Assembly: GCA_963850255.1 (NCBI GenBank) | Contig: CAWKLL010000035.1 | Location: 33,666-97,665 of the forward strand | DNA from: J054 sp963850255 | GTDB lineage: Bacteria; Pseudomonadota; Gammaproteobacteria; Steroidobacterales; GCA-2729495 | Direction: 5' to 3' | DNA length: 64,000 nt | Shown: positions 19,444-28,514 of the stretch, piece by piece | How the letters are laid out: the number at the start of each line of letters is the position of its first letter | Numbering within the stretch: the stretch's first letter is position 1 | Notes under the pieces: generated by a model | Told to the model about the DNA's origin: nothing | What the model saw: only the letters and a program-made list of their open reading frames with translations | Databases searched by the model: none | Translations under genes and position numbers: made by a program

Positions 19444-19505
19444 TTCCGCCCGCGAACCAATAGATTCGCCGCGCGCAACGCTGTCGTGGCGACGGGAGAT
19501 ATTCC

Positions 19506-20933
19506 ATGAGCAGAAAATTCGACGTAGTGGTCATCGGCGGCGGGCCCGCAGGCTATGTGGCGGCAATACGCGCCGCTCAGCTCGGGCTCAACACTGCCTG
19601 CATCGATGCCTGGCTGAATCGTGACGGCAGCGCTGCCTTTGGCGGTACCTGTCTGAATGCCGGTTGTATTCCGTCCAAAGCCTTACTGGAGTCGTCCGAG
19701 CTTTATCATCGGGCCAAAGAAGAATTCAGCAATCACGGCATTGGCGTAGGATCGCTGGCCCTGGACCTGGCTCAAATGCAGACGCGCAAGGCCAAAATTA
19801 CCAGCGAACTGAGCGGCGGCATCGAAGCGCTGTTCAGAGCTAACAAGGTGGTTGGCTTGTTCGGCCGTGGCCGCCTGTTGCCCGACAATAAGGTGGAATA
19901 TTTTCCGCATGACGGCGCGACAGAGCTGCTGGAAGCCGAGCACGTCGTGTTGGCAACGGGTTCAACCCCGGTAGAGCTCAAAGTTGCGCCTTTTGACGGT
20001 GAACAAGTTGTCGATTCCTGGGGAGCGCTGGACTTCACCGAAGTGCCGGGTCGTCTGGGTGTGATCGGCGCCGGTGTAATCGGCCTGGAGTTGGGCAGCG
20101 TCTGGAGTCGCCTGGGCGCCGAGGTCACGATTCTTGAGGCAATGGATCAATTTCTGTACATGGCTGATGCGCAGGTGGCTCGTGAAGCGCAGCGCCAATT
20201 CAAGAAACAGGGCCTGGATATTCGCCTGGGCGCCAAAGTGCAAGGCAGTGAATTTACCGACGCCGGGGTGTTGCTCAAATATGACGATGAGCAGGGCGGA
20301 CATGAAATTACCTTTGACAAGGTCATTGTGGCTGTCGGGCGTCGACCCTATACCGATAATCTGCTCGATCCTCTGGCGGGTGTCGAAGTGGATGAGCGTG
20401 GTTTCGTGGTCGTGGATGATGAGTGCCGTACCACCGCCGCCAATGTATATGCCGTAGGCGATCTCGTGCGCGGACCTATGCTGGCGCACAAGGGTTCCGA
20501 GGAAGGTGTCATGGTCGCTGAGCTGATTGCCGGTGAGCCGGGCGAAATGAATTATGCGGTGATCCCGTCGATCATCTATACGGCGCCGGAAATTGCCTGG
20601 GTCGGAAAAACCGAAGAGGAACTCAGTGCGGCCGGCATCAGCTATAAGACAGGAACGTTTAACTTCGCAGCCAGCGGTCGCGCCAAGGCCATGGATCAGA
20701 ATGCCGGCATGGTTAAAGTGCTGGCCGATAGCCAAACCGACCAACTACTTGGCGTGCATATCGTCGGGCCGCTGGCCGGTGAATTGATTGGCGAAGCCGT
20801 CCTGGCGCTGGAGTTTCAGGCCAGTACCGAGGATCTGCAACGCACCATACACGGCCATCCGACCCTGACCGAGGCCGTGCACGAAGCGGCTTTGTCGGTG
20901 GATCGTCGAGCAATTCACGCGATAAATCGCTGA
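19506..20933 (+). CDS. lpdA: Dihydrolipoyl dehydrogenase (E3)
   Basis: The 475-residue FAD flavoprotein reoxidises dihydrolipoamide and reduces NAD. It shows the FAD-binding GGGPAGY at about residues 11-17, the redox disulfide GGTCLNAGCIPSK (C49/C54), a second GxGxxG for NAD (IGAGVIGLELGSVWSRLG), and the C-terminal dimer-interface pair in HPTLTEAVHEA (H451, E456). The length is normal. It is the third gene of the 2-oxoglutarate dehydrogenase operon, 62 bases after sucB, and may also serve pyruvate dehydrogenase and the glycine cleavage system. Confidence 0.97.
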   Translation: MSRKFDVVVIGGGPAGYVAAIRAAQLGLNTACIDAWLNRDGSAAFGGTCLNAGCIPSKALLESSELYHRAKEEFSNHGIGVGSLALDLAQMQTRKAKITSELSGGIEALFRANKVVGLFGRGRLLPDNKVEYFPHDGATELLEAEHVVLATGSTPVELKVAPFDGEQVVDSWGALDFTEVPGRLGVIGAGVIGLELGSVWSRLGAEVTILEAMDQFLYMADAQVAREAQRQFKKQGLDIRLGAKVQGSEFTDAGVLLKYDDEQGGHEITFDKVIVAVGRRPYTDNLLDPLAGVEVDERGFVVVDDECRTTAANVYAVGDLVRGPMLAHKGSEEGVMVAELIAGEPGEMNYAVIPSIIYTAPEIAWVGKTEEELSAAGISYKTGTFNFAASGRAKAMDQNAGMVKVLADSQTDQLLGVHIVGPLAGELIGEAVLALEFQASTEDLQRTIHGHPTLTEAVHEAALSVDRRAIHAINR

Positions 20934-21020
20934 GCCATGCAATAAATGAAGTTGGCCTGGCGCTGGGGCGCTGCCGTCGGGTCGGGTATCATTGGCGCGT
21001 TGTTGTTGAGGAGTCTGGGG

Positions 21021-21578
21021 ATGAGATTCTTCCCTGTCGCGTTGGCCACGCTATTGTGCGTCGCGCCGGCTTATGCCGATGAGCTAAAGCTAAGTTTTAA
21101 TGCCGACGCCTTTCGCGTCGAATATGCCCGGCCATTCACCAGTAACGCGCTGGAGTGGGGGCTGGGCTGGTTACGATCTTCGGACGATGGTGATGTCGTC
21201 AACGGTGACCTCAGCCTGACCGGGCAGGTGGCCGAGGGGCAAAACCCGCTGACCGGTGGTCTCGGACTGCGGCTGGCCTACGTCAACGGTGATGTCTCGA
21301 AGCAGGACGGACTGGGCGTATCCATCGGCGGATTCTTCAAGTACGCGTTTCCGGCATTTAACCGTCTTTTTGTCGGTGGGCATGTTTATTTCGCACCGTC
21401 CGTGCTGAGTGTCGGTGAACTTGACGGCTACCAGGATCTGGACGTTCGCATTGGTTACAACATTCTTCGCGAAGCCGATATTTACCTGGGTCTGCGCTAT
21501 GTCGAAGGCAAATTTGATGATCGCCCGAAGGCCAAGTTTGATTCCGGCTTGCACCTGGGCGTGGCTTTGCGATTCTGA
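21021..21578 (+). CDS. Small outer-membrane beta-barrel, YfaZ-like
   Basis: The 185-residue protein starts at the ATG at 21021, preceded by GAGGAG. A signal peptide follows (MRFFPVALATLLCVAPAYA, cut before DELKL), then eight or so alternating strands such as LGLRLAYVNGD and VFVGGHVYFAPSVLSV-type segments. The C-terminal strand ends LHLGVALRF with a terminal phenylalanine, the BAM recognition signature. Length and strand pattern suggest the YfaZ family. A longer upstream start (20946) would put a second hydrophobic stretch before the signal peptide and is less likely. It lies between lpdA and yebC, with no functional hint from either. Confidence 0.6.
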   Translation: MRFFPVALATLLCVAPAYADELKLSFNADAFRVEYARPFTSNALEWGLGWLRSSDDGDVVNGDLSLTGQVAEGQNPLTGGLGLRLAYVNGDVSKQDGLGVSIGGFFKYAFPAFNRLFVGGHVYFAPSVLSVGELDGYQDLDVRIGYNILREADIYLGLRYVEGKFDDRPKAKFDSGLHLGVALRF

Positions 21579-21599
21579 TTAACGCCCGGGGAGCGTAGC

Positions 21600-22343
21600 G
21601 TGGCAGGTCATAGCAAATGGGCAAATATTCAGCACCGAAAAGGTGCCCAGGATAAGAAGCGCGGCAAACTGTTCACCAAGCTGGGTCGCGAGATTACCGT
21701 CGCCAGCCGGGTCGGCGGACCTGATCTGAACTCGAATCCACGATTGCGCCTGGCTGTTGATAAGGCCAAAGCGCAAAGCATGCCCAAGGACAATATTGAA
21801 CGGGCCATAAAACGCGGCTCGGGCGCATTAGACGGCGCTGACTACGAAGAGATCACCTATGAAGGCTATGGTCCGGGCGGTGTTGCAGTAATGGTCCTGT
21901 GCCTGACCGACAACCGCAACCGGACCGTCGCCGAAGTGCGCCATGCGTTTACTAAATTCGGCGGTAACCTGGGTGCCGATGGCAGCGTCGCTTATCTGTT
22001 TAATCACGTAGGCCTGATTAGTTTCCCCGCTGGTCTGGTTGAAGACCAGGTTATGGAGGCTGCGCTGGAGGCCGGCGCCGAAGACGTGCTAAGCAATGAC
22101 GATGGTTCTATTGATGTGCTTTGTGAACCCACAGATTTCGACGGCGTTCGTGACGCGCTGCTGACGGCAGGGCTCGAGCCGGAGCTGTCAGAGGTAACTC
22201 ACCGCGCCACGCTGTCGGCCAGTCTGGGCGAATCCGAGGCCATCAGCATGTTAAAGATGCTGGACATGCTCGAAGAGCTGGACGATGTGCAGAATGTATT
22301 CTCCAATGCCGATATTCCCGAGGAGGTGCTGGCCAAGCTATAG
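21600..22343 (+). CDS. yebC: YebC/PmpR-family protein
   Basis: The 247-residue protein begins MAGHSKWANIQHRKGAQD, the hallmark of the family, and continues with LFTKLGREITVASRVGG and MPKDNIERAIKRGSG. Length is the family norm (about 245). Members have been described as DNA-binding regulators and, more recently, as factors that relieve ribosome stalling at proline runs. The start codon is GTG. It is directly upstream of ruvC (48 bases), the usual gammaproteobacterial order yebC-ruvCAB. Confidence 0.96.
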   Translation: MAGHSKWANIQHRKGAQDKKRGKLFTKLGREITVASRVGGPDLNSNPRLRLAVDKAKAQSMPKDNIERAIKRGSGALDGADYEEITYEGYGPGGVAVMVLCLTDNRNRTVAEVRHAFTKFGGNLGADGSVAYLFNHVGLISFPAGLVEDQVMEAALEAGAEDVLSNDDGSIDVLCEPTDFDGVRDALLTAGLEPELSEVTHRATLSASLGESEAISMLKMLDMLEELDDVQNVFSNADIPEEVLAKL

Positions 22344-22390
22344 CCAGCAGAAATCTTGAAAGCTCTCCTTAGCGCCGGGTACAGGTCATC

Positions 22391-22906
22391 GTGGTAACCG
22401 CGATTCGAATTCTCGGCATCGATCCCGGATCGCGAGTTACCGGATACGGCATTGTCGATTGTCTGGGCGCCAAAACGCGCTACGTAGCGAGCGGCTGCAT
22501 CAGGACCCGTTCGACGGATATGGCTGGACGTCTGGAAGAAATTTTTGCAGGTATCGCCGAGGTTATGGGTACGCATGCACCCGCTGAAGTTGCTGTAGAG
22601 CAGGTATTCATGGCGCGCAATGCAGACGCCGCCCTGAAACTGGGTCATGCAAGGGCCGCGGCGATTTGCGCGAGCTTCGGATACGACTGCAGTCTTTACG
22701 AATATGCCGCGCGCGCGGTTAAACAGGCCGTGGTTGGCCGAGGTGGTGCAGACAAAGCCCAGGTTCAGCATATGGTCCGTGCGCTATTGGGGTTGCGCGG
22801 CGAGTTGGCGCTGGATGAATCAGACGCCTTGGCCGTCGCCTTGTGTCATGCGCATAGCCGGCCGCTGGCAGGGAAACTGCGCAAGCTGGCGGGAGTCGCC
22901 TCTTGA
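22391..22906 (+). CDS. ruvC: Holliday junction resolvase RuvC
   Basis: The 171-residue RNase H-fold endonuclease cuts Holliday junctions moved by RuvAB. The catalytic acidic residues are visible: D11 in ILGIDPGSRVTGYG, the glutamate in AVEQVFMARN, and the C-terminal aspartates in LDESDALAVALCHAH. The start is GTG. Its TGA stop overlaps the TTG start of ruvA, so translation is coupled. Confidence 0.96.
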   Translation: MVTAIRILGIDPGSRVTGYGIVDCLGAKTRYVASGCIRTRSTDMAGRLEEIFAGIAEVMGTHAPAEVAVEQVFMARNADAALKLGHARAAAICASFGYDCSLYEYAARAVKQAVVGRGGADKAQVQHMVRALLGLRGELALDESDALAVALCHAHSRPLAGKLRKLAGVAS

Positions 22907-23496
22907 TCGGTTTTTTGCGCGGCAAGCTGGTACACAAGGAGCCACCCCAGCTTCTGGTCGACGTGAATGGTGTCGGCTACGAACTGGAAGCACCGATGTC
23001 GACAATTTTTCAGCTGCCGGCACTGGGTGAAGTGGTACAACTTCGCACCCACCTGGCGATTCGCGATGACCAGCAAACCCTGTACGCCTTCGCCAGTGAT
23101 GCAGAACGTCGTCTGTTCCGTAATTTGCTCAAGGTTTCCGGTGTTGGCGCAAAAATGAGCCTGACCATTCTGTCCGGTATCAGTGTGGCCGATTTTACTG
23201 ACTGCGTGCAGAACGAAGACAAGGCCGCGCTGACACGCTTGCCCGGGGTGGGTCGGAAAACCGCCGAGCGTCTGATCATCGAGATGCGCGATCGGGTCGA
23301 TACCAGGGAGGGTGGCGCCCTGGCCGCCGGTGGCGCGCTGCCACGTTCCGCAGAACCGCGGACCGAGGCCTTTAATGCCTTGGTCTCGCTGGGCTACAAA
23401 CCGGCCGAGGCACGGCGCATGCTGGATGCCGTGGGCGCTGAAGCCGAGACCACCGAAGACTTGCTGCGCCAGGTCCTGCGGTCCGCCGCACCATGA
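22903..23496 (+). CDS. ruvA: Holliday junction branch migration protein RuvA
   Basis: The 197-residue protein binds the four-way junction as a tetramer and loads RuvB. Domain I (OB fold, MIGFLRGKLVHKEPPQLLVDV), domain II with two helix-hairpin-helix motifs (LLKVSGVGAKMSLTILSG and LTRLPGVGRKTAERLIIEM), and the C-terminal RuvB-binding domain III (FNALVSLGYKPAEARRML) are all present. The start is TTG in the TTGA overlap with the ruvC stop. It is 19 bases before ruvB. Confidence 0.96.
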   Translation: MIGFLRGKLVHKEPPQLLVDVNGVGYELEAPMSTIFQLPALGEVVQLRTHLAIRDDQQTLYAFASDAERRLFRNLLKVSGVGAKMSLTILSGISVADFTDCVQNEDKAALTRLPGVGRKTAERLIIEMRDRVDTREGGALAAGGALPRSAEPRTEAFNALVSLGYKPAEARRMLDAVGAEAETTEDLLRQVLRSAAP

Positions 23497-23515
23497 TCTG
23501 CGGCACAATGCGGTT

Positions 23516-24559
23516 ATGAACGAGCAGGATCGCATCGTCAGCATGGACGAACTGCCGGAGGAGGAGGTCATCGAGCGGGCCATCCGTCCGGCGCGGCTGG
23601 ATGACTACATCGGCCAGGCCGCGGTAAAGCGACAGATGCGCATTTTCATCAGCGCCGCCGCACAACGCCAAGAAGCCCTGGACCACGTACTTATTTTCGG
23701 GCCACCCGGTTTGGGCAAGACCACCCTGGCCAACATTGTCGCTAACGAGCTCGGTGTGAATATGCGGCATACCTCGGGCCCGGCCCTGGAGCGGCCCGGC
23801 GATCTCGCGGCCATGCTTACCAATCTCGAGCCCCGGGATGTGCTGTTCGTTGACGAGATTCATCGGCTTAGCCCGGTGGTCGAGGAAGTCTTGTATCCGG
23901 CCATGGAAGATTTCCAGTTGGATATCATTATCGGTGAGGGGCCCGCAGCCCGATCCATAAAGCTGGATCTGCCGCCGTTCACGCTGGTCGGCGCAACCAC
24001 CCGCGCCGGCTTACTGACCTCACCGTTACGCGATCGTTTCGGCATCGTGCAGCGCCTGGAGTTCTACTCCCACGATGAATTGCATGAAATCGTGACCCGC
24101 GCCGCGGGGATTTTTGGCATGCCCATCGACAGCGCAGGTGCCAGCCAGATCGCGGCGCGCGCGCGCGGCACACCGCGAATAGCCAATCGATTATTACGCC
24201 GCGTGCGCGACTTCGCCCAGGTTGAGGCCGACGGCCGCATTGATGAGGCCGTTGCCGTGTCCGCCATGGACCTGCTCGAGGTGGACCCGCACGGCTTTGA
24301 CACCATGGATCGGCGCCTGTTGTTAACCATTATCGACCGTTTTGACGGTGGGCCGGTGGGCATCGAGTCGCTGGCTGCCGCGGTGGGCGAGGAACGCGGA
24401 ACCATTGAGGATGTGCTGGAGCCGTATCTGATTCAGCAAGGCTTTTTGCAACGCACCGCGCGCGGCCGCATGGCTACCCGGCGTGCCTATGAGTTGTTTG
24501 ATCTGGCCATGCCAGCCGGCACCCTGGCCGCCACCGGCTCCCTGTTCGAGCGCGACTAA
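23516..24559 (+). CDS. ruvB: Holliday junction branch migration ATPase RuvB
   Basis: The 347-residue AAA+ motor drives branch migration. It has Walker A GPPGLGKTT (K68), Walker B VDEIHRL, sensor 1 GATTRAG, the arginine finger region RFGIVQRLEFY, and a C-terminal winged helix (IEDVLEPYLIQQGFLQRTARGRMAT). I chose the ATG at 23516 because it gives the normal RuvB N-terminus (RAIRPARLDDYIGQ) right after ruvA; the frame extends upstream only inside ruvA. Confidence 0.97.
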   Translation: MNEQDRIVSMDELPEEEVIERAIRPARLDDYIGQAAVKRQMRIFISAAAQRQEALDHVLIFGPPGLGKTTLANIVANELGVNMRHTSGPALERPGDLAAMLTNLEPRDVLFVDEIHRLSPVVEEVLYPAMEDFQLDIIIGEGPAARSIKLDLPPFTLVGATTRAGLLTSPLRDRFGIVQRLEFYSHDELHEIVTRAAGIFGMPIDSAGASQIAARARGTPRIANRLLRRVRDFAQVEADGRIDEAVAVSAMDLLEVDPHGFDTMDRRLLLTIIDRFDGGPVGIESLAAAVGEERGTIEDVLEPYLIQQGFLQRTARGRMATRRAYELFDLAMPAGTLAATGSLFERD

Positions 24560-24676
24560 GCCGCCAGCCGGACCGCTTATGCGTCTGGTGAGTCCCGGGT
24601 CCCTCCATTACTATGGGCACCGTTGTTGTTGCGGCCGCGGCCGCTAACCCGGCGGGGGCGTCGGGACGAGTGCCTT

Positions 24677-25090
24677 ATGAGTGATTGGCATGACTGGCCG
24701 GTTCGCGTCTATTACGAAGACACGGACGCCGAAGGCGTGGTGTATTTCGCGAACTACCTGAAATTTATGGAACGCGGCCGCACGGAGTGGCTGCGCCAAC
24801 TGGGCGTGGAGCAGGATCAGTTGCGTCGCGATCGGGGGCTGGTATTCACGGTTACCGGTACCGAGGTGAAGTTTCGCCGGCCGGCCCGCTTCAATGACGA
24901 ATTAAGGGTGCGTACAGCGCTGCTGTCACGCGGCCGAGTGCGCTTTACGTTGTCACAAGATGTATTTCGTGCGGGCGAAGCGGAGGCGCTGGTGACAGCG
25001 CAGTGTCAGGCCGCCTGTGTCGATGCCGAGTCATTTCGTCCGCGCCGTATACCGGGAGGCATTCTCGACGGTATTCGGCCGCGGGCCTGA
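24677..25090 (+). CDS. ybgC: Tol-Pal-associated acyl-CoA thioesterase YbgC
   Basis: The 137-residue hot-dog fold thioesterase has the 4HBT signature VRVYYEDTDAEGVVYFANYLKFMERGR with the catalytic aspartate (D17). Members hydrolyse acyl-CoA or acyl-ACP and are found at the head of tol-pal operons. The ATG at 24677 gives the normal N-terminus. An upstream start at 24623 would add arginine-rich sequence without family support. It begins the tol operon and follows ruvB by about 117 bases. Confidence 0.93.
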   Translation: MSDWHDWPVRVYYEDTDAEGVVYFANYLKFMERGRTEWLRQLGVEQDQLRRDRGLVFTVTGTEVKFRRPARFNDELRVRTALLSRGRVRFTLSQDVFRAGEAEALVTAQCQAACVDAESFRPRRIPGGILDGIRPRA

Positions 25091-25108
25091 AGCTAAGGAA
25101 GGTTTTCT

Positions 25109-25804
25109 ATGGGCGGTGATCTGTCATTAATTTCGCTGGTGCTGGCGGCGAGTCCGGTGGTTCAGTTGGTCATGCTAATGCTGCTGGCCGCATCGGTAAT
25201 GTCCTGGGGCATCATTATTCGCAAGCGTGGTGTATTGCGTCAGGCTGTAACGGGCTCGGACAGTTTTGAGTCGAGTTTCTGGTCGGGCGGCGATCTCACC
25301 GAGATTTATCGTGAAATTACCAAGCGGGGTGACGCACCGGCGGACATGGCCAGCGTTTTCGAAGCCGGTTTCCGCGCCTTTCGACGTCTCACACAACAGC
25401 CTGATGTGCCACCCAGCCAGGTGCTGGAAGGCGCGCAGCGTGCCATGCGCGTAGCGCAAATGCGTGAGATGGATCGACTGGAATCGAACCTGGCGACGCT
25501 GGCAACGATTGGCTCCACCAGCCCCTACGTGGGCCTGTTTGGCACAGTCTGGGGGATCATGAATTCCTTCACCGCCCTGGGAAACGTGCAGTCAGCGACG
25601 CTGGCCATGGTCGCGCCGGGTATCGCCGAAGCGCTGATCGCTACGGCCATGGGTTTGTTCGCCGCTATTCCGGCGGTCATTGCTTACAACCGATATGCCG
25701 ATAAGGTCACTCGCCTGGAAGTTCGCTACGACGGCTTCGCCGAAGAGTTTGCGACGATTCTGGAACGGCATGCCCGCACCCGCGCCAAGGCAGGCGCAGC
25801 CTGA
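25109..25804 (+). CDS. tolQ: Tol-Pal system proton channel subunit TolQ
   Basis: The 231-residue inner-membrane protein has three hydrophobic helices: near residues 12-35, about 135-160 (LATIGSTSPYVGLFGTVWGI) and about 170-195 (MVAPGIAEALIATAMGLFAA). These are the MotA/TolQ/ExbB hallmarks. With TolR it forms the proton-driven motor that energises TolA during cell division. The start is ATG after AAGGAAGG. Its stop overlaps the start of tolR. Confidence 0.95.
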   Translation: MGGDLSLISLVLAASPVVQLVMLMLLAASVMSWGIIIRKRGVLRQAVTGSDSFESSFWSGGDLTEIYREITKRGDAPADMASVFEAGFRAFRRLTQQPDVPPSQVLEGAQRAMRVAQMREMDRLESNLATLATIGSTSPYVGLFGTVWGIMNSFTALGNVQSATLAMVAPGIAEALIATAMGLFAAIPAVIAYNRYADKVTRLEVRYDGFAEEFATILERHARTRAKAGAA

Positions 25805-26268
25805 TGGCGCGCGTGCGCCGTCGGCGCCTGATGGCCGAAATAAACGTGGTGCCCTACATCGACGTGATGCTGGTGTTGCTGATCATTTTTATGATCACTG
25901 CGCCGTTGCTAACTCAGGGCATTGAGGTTGAGTTGCCCAAGGCGGCCGCACAACCTCTCGATCCGGACCTGATGCGGGACAATGAGCCGCTGATCCTTTC
26001 GGTGGATAACCAGGGCTTGCTGTATCTGAATGTCGGCGACAAAGAGGATCTCCCGCTGGCGGGTGCCGAGGTGCTGAAGCTTGCTGCGGCTGTGATCCGA
26101 CGGCAGCCGGCCACACCGGTGCTGGTAAAAGCAGACCAAGCGGTCAGCTACGGCCGCGTGGTAACGGCCATGGTGATTCTGCAGCAGGCCGGCGCGGCCA
26201 AGGTGGGCTTCCTGACGGATCCTGCCGACCTCGACCGCGCGCTGGCGGATGCGGGACTGGAAGGCTAG
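25804..26268 (+). CDS. tolR: Tol-Pal system protein TolR
   Basis: The 154-residue protein has one N-terminal membrane helix preceded by a basic segment (MARVRRRRLMAEINVVPYIDV). It carries the conserved membrane aspartate D20 that couples proton flow, then a periplasmic ExbD/TolR domain. It overlaps tolQ by one base and tolA by 20 bases. Length is close to E. coli TolR (142). Confidence 0.95.
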   Translation: MARVRRRRLMAEINVVPYIDVMLVLLIIFMITAPLLTQGIEVELPKAAAQPLDPDLMRDNEPLILSVDNQGLLYLNVGDKEDLPLAGAEVLKLAAAVIRRQPATPVLVKADQAVSYGRVVTAMVILQQAGAAKVGFLTDPADLDRALADAGLEG

Positions 26269-27133
26269 CTGCGAGCGCATCCAGGTGGCCATAAGCATTT
26301 CGCGTCAGTCTGAGGCGACCAGCCTGTCCCTGTCGGTGCTGGCGCACCTGGTCGTGGTCGCTGCGCTTACGCAGAATTTGTCCCTGTGGGAGCAAAAGCC
26401 CGCGAGCCCGGTTCGGCTGGCCATTGATGCCTCGCTTGTGCTGGATAACTCGGCCCTGCAGGAACGCCAGCAACTGGCCGAGAGGGAAAGACAGCGCGAG
26501 GCCGAGCGGGTTGCGACCGAACGTCAGCGCCAGGCTGACGAACGTGAACGACTCGTTGAGCAGGAACGCCAGCGCCAGGCCGACGAGCAACAGCGTGAAG
26601 CGGCCGCCAAGCTGGAACAGCAGCGTCGCGCTGATGCCGCCGAACGGGAAAAGGCCGAGGCCGAAGCGCAGGCCAAGGCACAGGCTGAGCGCGAACGGGT
26701 TGCCGCGGAGCAGGCGGCCAAGCGCAAGGCCGCGGAGGCTGCTGCCGAGGCCGAGCGCCGTCGCCTGGCCGCTGAGCGGCAACGTCAGCAGGAAAGCGAA
26801 GCGCAGCTTCTGGCGCAACTGGCGGCCGAGGAAGAGCGCGATTCGGCGGTGTCGGCTGGACAGTTGGATCAATGGCGCGAACTGATTCGCCAGCGCATTC
26901 AGCGCAACTGGGTGAAACCCGCCAGCGCCGGCGCGGGCATCAATTGCGAGGTGCGCGTGACGCAGATTCCCGGCGGCGAAGTCATAGAGGTCACCGTCGG
27001 TCGTTGTAACGGTGATGACGCGGTCGTCCGTTCGATTGAAAATGCGGTATTGCACGCTTCGCCGTTACCGCCACCACCCAATCCGTCGTTGTTTGAACGA
27101 CGCCTGATACTCGATTTTGTTCCGGAAAACTAA
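26249..27133 (+). CDS. tolA: Cell envelope integrity protein TolA
   Basis: The 294-residue protein spans the periplasm. Order: one membrane helix at about residues 27-45 (LSLSVLAHLVVVAAL), a long charged Ala/Glu/Arg/Gln coiled coil at about 70-205, and the C-terminal domain that contacts Pal and TolB (WRELIRQRIQRNWVKPAS, with the cysteine pair in INCEV and VGRCNGDD). It is shorter than E. coli TolA (421), mainly in the coiled coil. The first ATG lies inside tolR; a GTG about 36 bases later is an alternative start. Confidence 0.93.
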   Translation: MRDWKASCERIQVAISISRQSEATSLSLSVLAHLVVVAALTQNLSLWEQKPASPVRLAIDASLVLDNSALQERQQLAERERQREAERVATERQRQADERERLVEQERQRQADEQQREAAAKLEQQRRADAAEREKAEAEAQAKAQAERERVAAEQAAKRKAAEAAAEAERRRLAAERQRQQESEAQLLAQLAAEEERDSAVSAGQLDQWRELIRQRIQRNWVKPASAGAGINCEVRVTQIPGGEVIEVTVGRCNGDDAVVRSIENAVLHASPLPPPPNPSLFERRLILDFVPEN

Positions 27134-27138
27134 TTGCC

Positions 27139-28454
27139 ATGCTGAAGAGATTGTTATTGCTACCCGCCCTGGTCTTTATGGCTGCTTTTTTGCCGCTGAC
27201 CTCGGCATGGGCAGAGTTACGCATTGAAATTCGCGAGGGCGTTGAGAAAGCCGTACCCGTTGCCATCGTGCCGTTCGCCTGGACCGGCCCCGGGGCCGCG
27301 CCGCCGGGCGACGTGGCGGCAATTGTGGCCGCCGACCTGGCCCGCAGTGGTCGCTTTGCCCCCATCGACACCGCCGACATGCTGCAGAAGCCCAGCATTG
27401 GCCGCGACGTGGACTTCGATGACTGGCGAATCCTCGACGTCGATTACGTGGTGGTAGGTCGTCTGGTCCCGGCCGGCACCGATCAGTACACCATTCAGTT
27501 CCAGGTCTTCGACGTTTTGCGCGGCGAGCAATTGCTGGGTTATCGGCAACCGGCGAGCAAGAATAATCTGCGCGCCACCAGCCACCGCGTGGCCGATCTG
27601 GTTTACAAAGAGTTGACCGGCATCGAGGGCATTTTTTCCACGCGTATCGCCTATGTCACGGCCACGGGTGCCGCCGGTGCGCAGAATTACCGGCTGGTCG
27701 TGGCCGATGCTGACGGCGCCAACGCGCGCATTCTGGTAGAAAGCCCGGAACCCATCATGTCGCCGTCGTGGTCACCCGACGGGCGCAAACTCGCCTACGT
27801 GTCCTTCGAGTCGAAGAATTCAGCGATCTATGTGCAGACATTACGCTCCGGTGCCCGTCAGCGGGTATCAGCCCGCGCTGGCGTCAATAGTTCGCCGGCC
27901 TGGTCACCCGATGGCCGCCGACTGGCAGTGACGCTGTCGCGAGTCGACGGGAATCTCGATGTCTATATCCTCGATTTGGCGAGCCAGGTGCTCACCCGGA
28001 TTACCACCCGGCCGTCCATCGATACGGAAGCCATCTGGGCAGCCGATGGCAAGAATCTCTATTTCACCTCGGATCGGGGCGGTTCGCCGCAGATATATCG
28101 CGTTGCAGCAGATGGCAGCGGCAGCCCCGCCCGGGTGACCTTTGAGGGCAGTTATAACGCTCGCCCGCGCCTAGCCCCGATGGTCGTCAGCTAGCCGTGG
28201 TGCATAACGACCGGGGCAACTATAGAATTGCCAGCGTTGATGTCGCGCGCGGCTTTACCCTGGTGCTCAGCGATGGGCGCCTGGACGAGTCGCCGAGTTT
28301 CGCGCCCAACGGCGAGACCTTGATTTATGCCACCCGGGAGGCGGGCAAAGGCGTGCTGGCAACGGTGTCTGCGGATGGTCGGATTAAGCAGCGGATTTCG
28401 GCGCTGGAAGGTGATGTTCGCGAACCGGCCTGGTCACCGTTACCTAGAAAGTAG
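27139..28454 (+). pseudogene. tolB: TolB translocation protein, frame broken by one missing base
   Basis: The periplasmic beta-propeller protein of the Tol-Pal system binds Pal and TolA. It has a signal peptide ending near TSAWA, an N-terminal domain (VPVAIVPFAWTGPG, VDYVVVGRLV), and WD40-like repeats with SPSWSPDGRKLAYVSFES, SSPAWSPDGRRLA and AIWAADGKNLYFTSDRGGSPQIYR. The first frame ends at 28194. The protein continues in another frame from about 28175 (SPDGRQLAVVHNDRG) to a normal end at 28454. One base is missing in CGCCTAGCCCCGAT; adding it gives RLSPDGRQLAV and a total near 436 residues, the family norm. TolB is strongly conserved, so sequence error is likelier than real loss. Confidence 0.9.
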
Positions 28455-28514
28455 TTTTCGAATAATCGGTAAGGCGTTGTTTTACTGAAATTTGTGCGTT
28501 TGAGGCTTGATGAA

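Noticed and set aside
23312..23515. Longer start for ruvB
   Set aside because: It lies wholly within ruvA and between the genes; the ATG at 23516 gives the standard N-terminus.
26144..27055. 303-residue leucine-rich frame opposite tolA
   Set aside because: Mirror of the repetitive Ala/Glu/Arg coiled coil of TolA; hydrophobicity is a by-product of complementing those codons.
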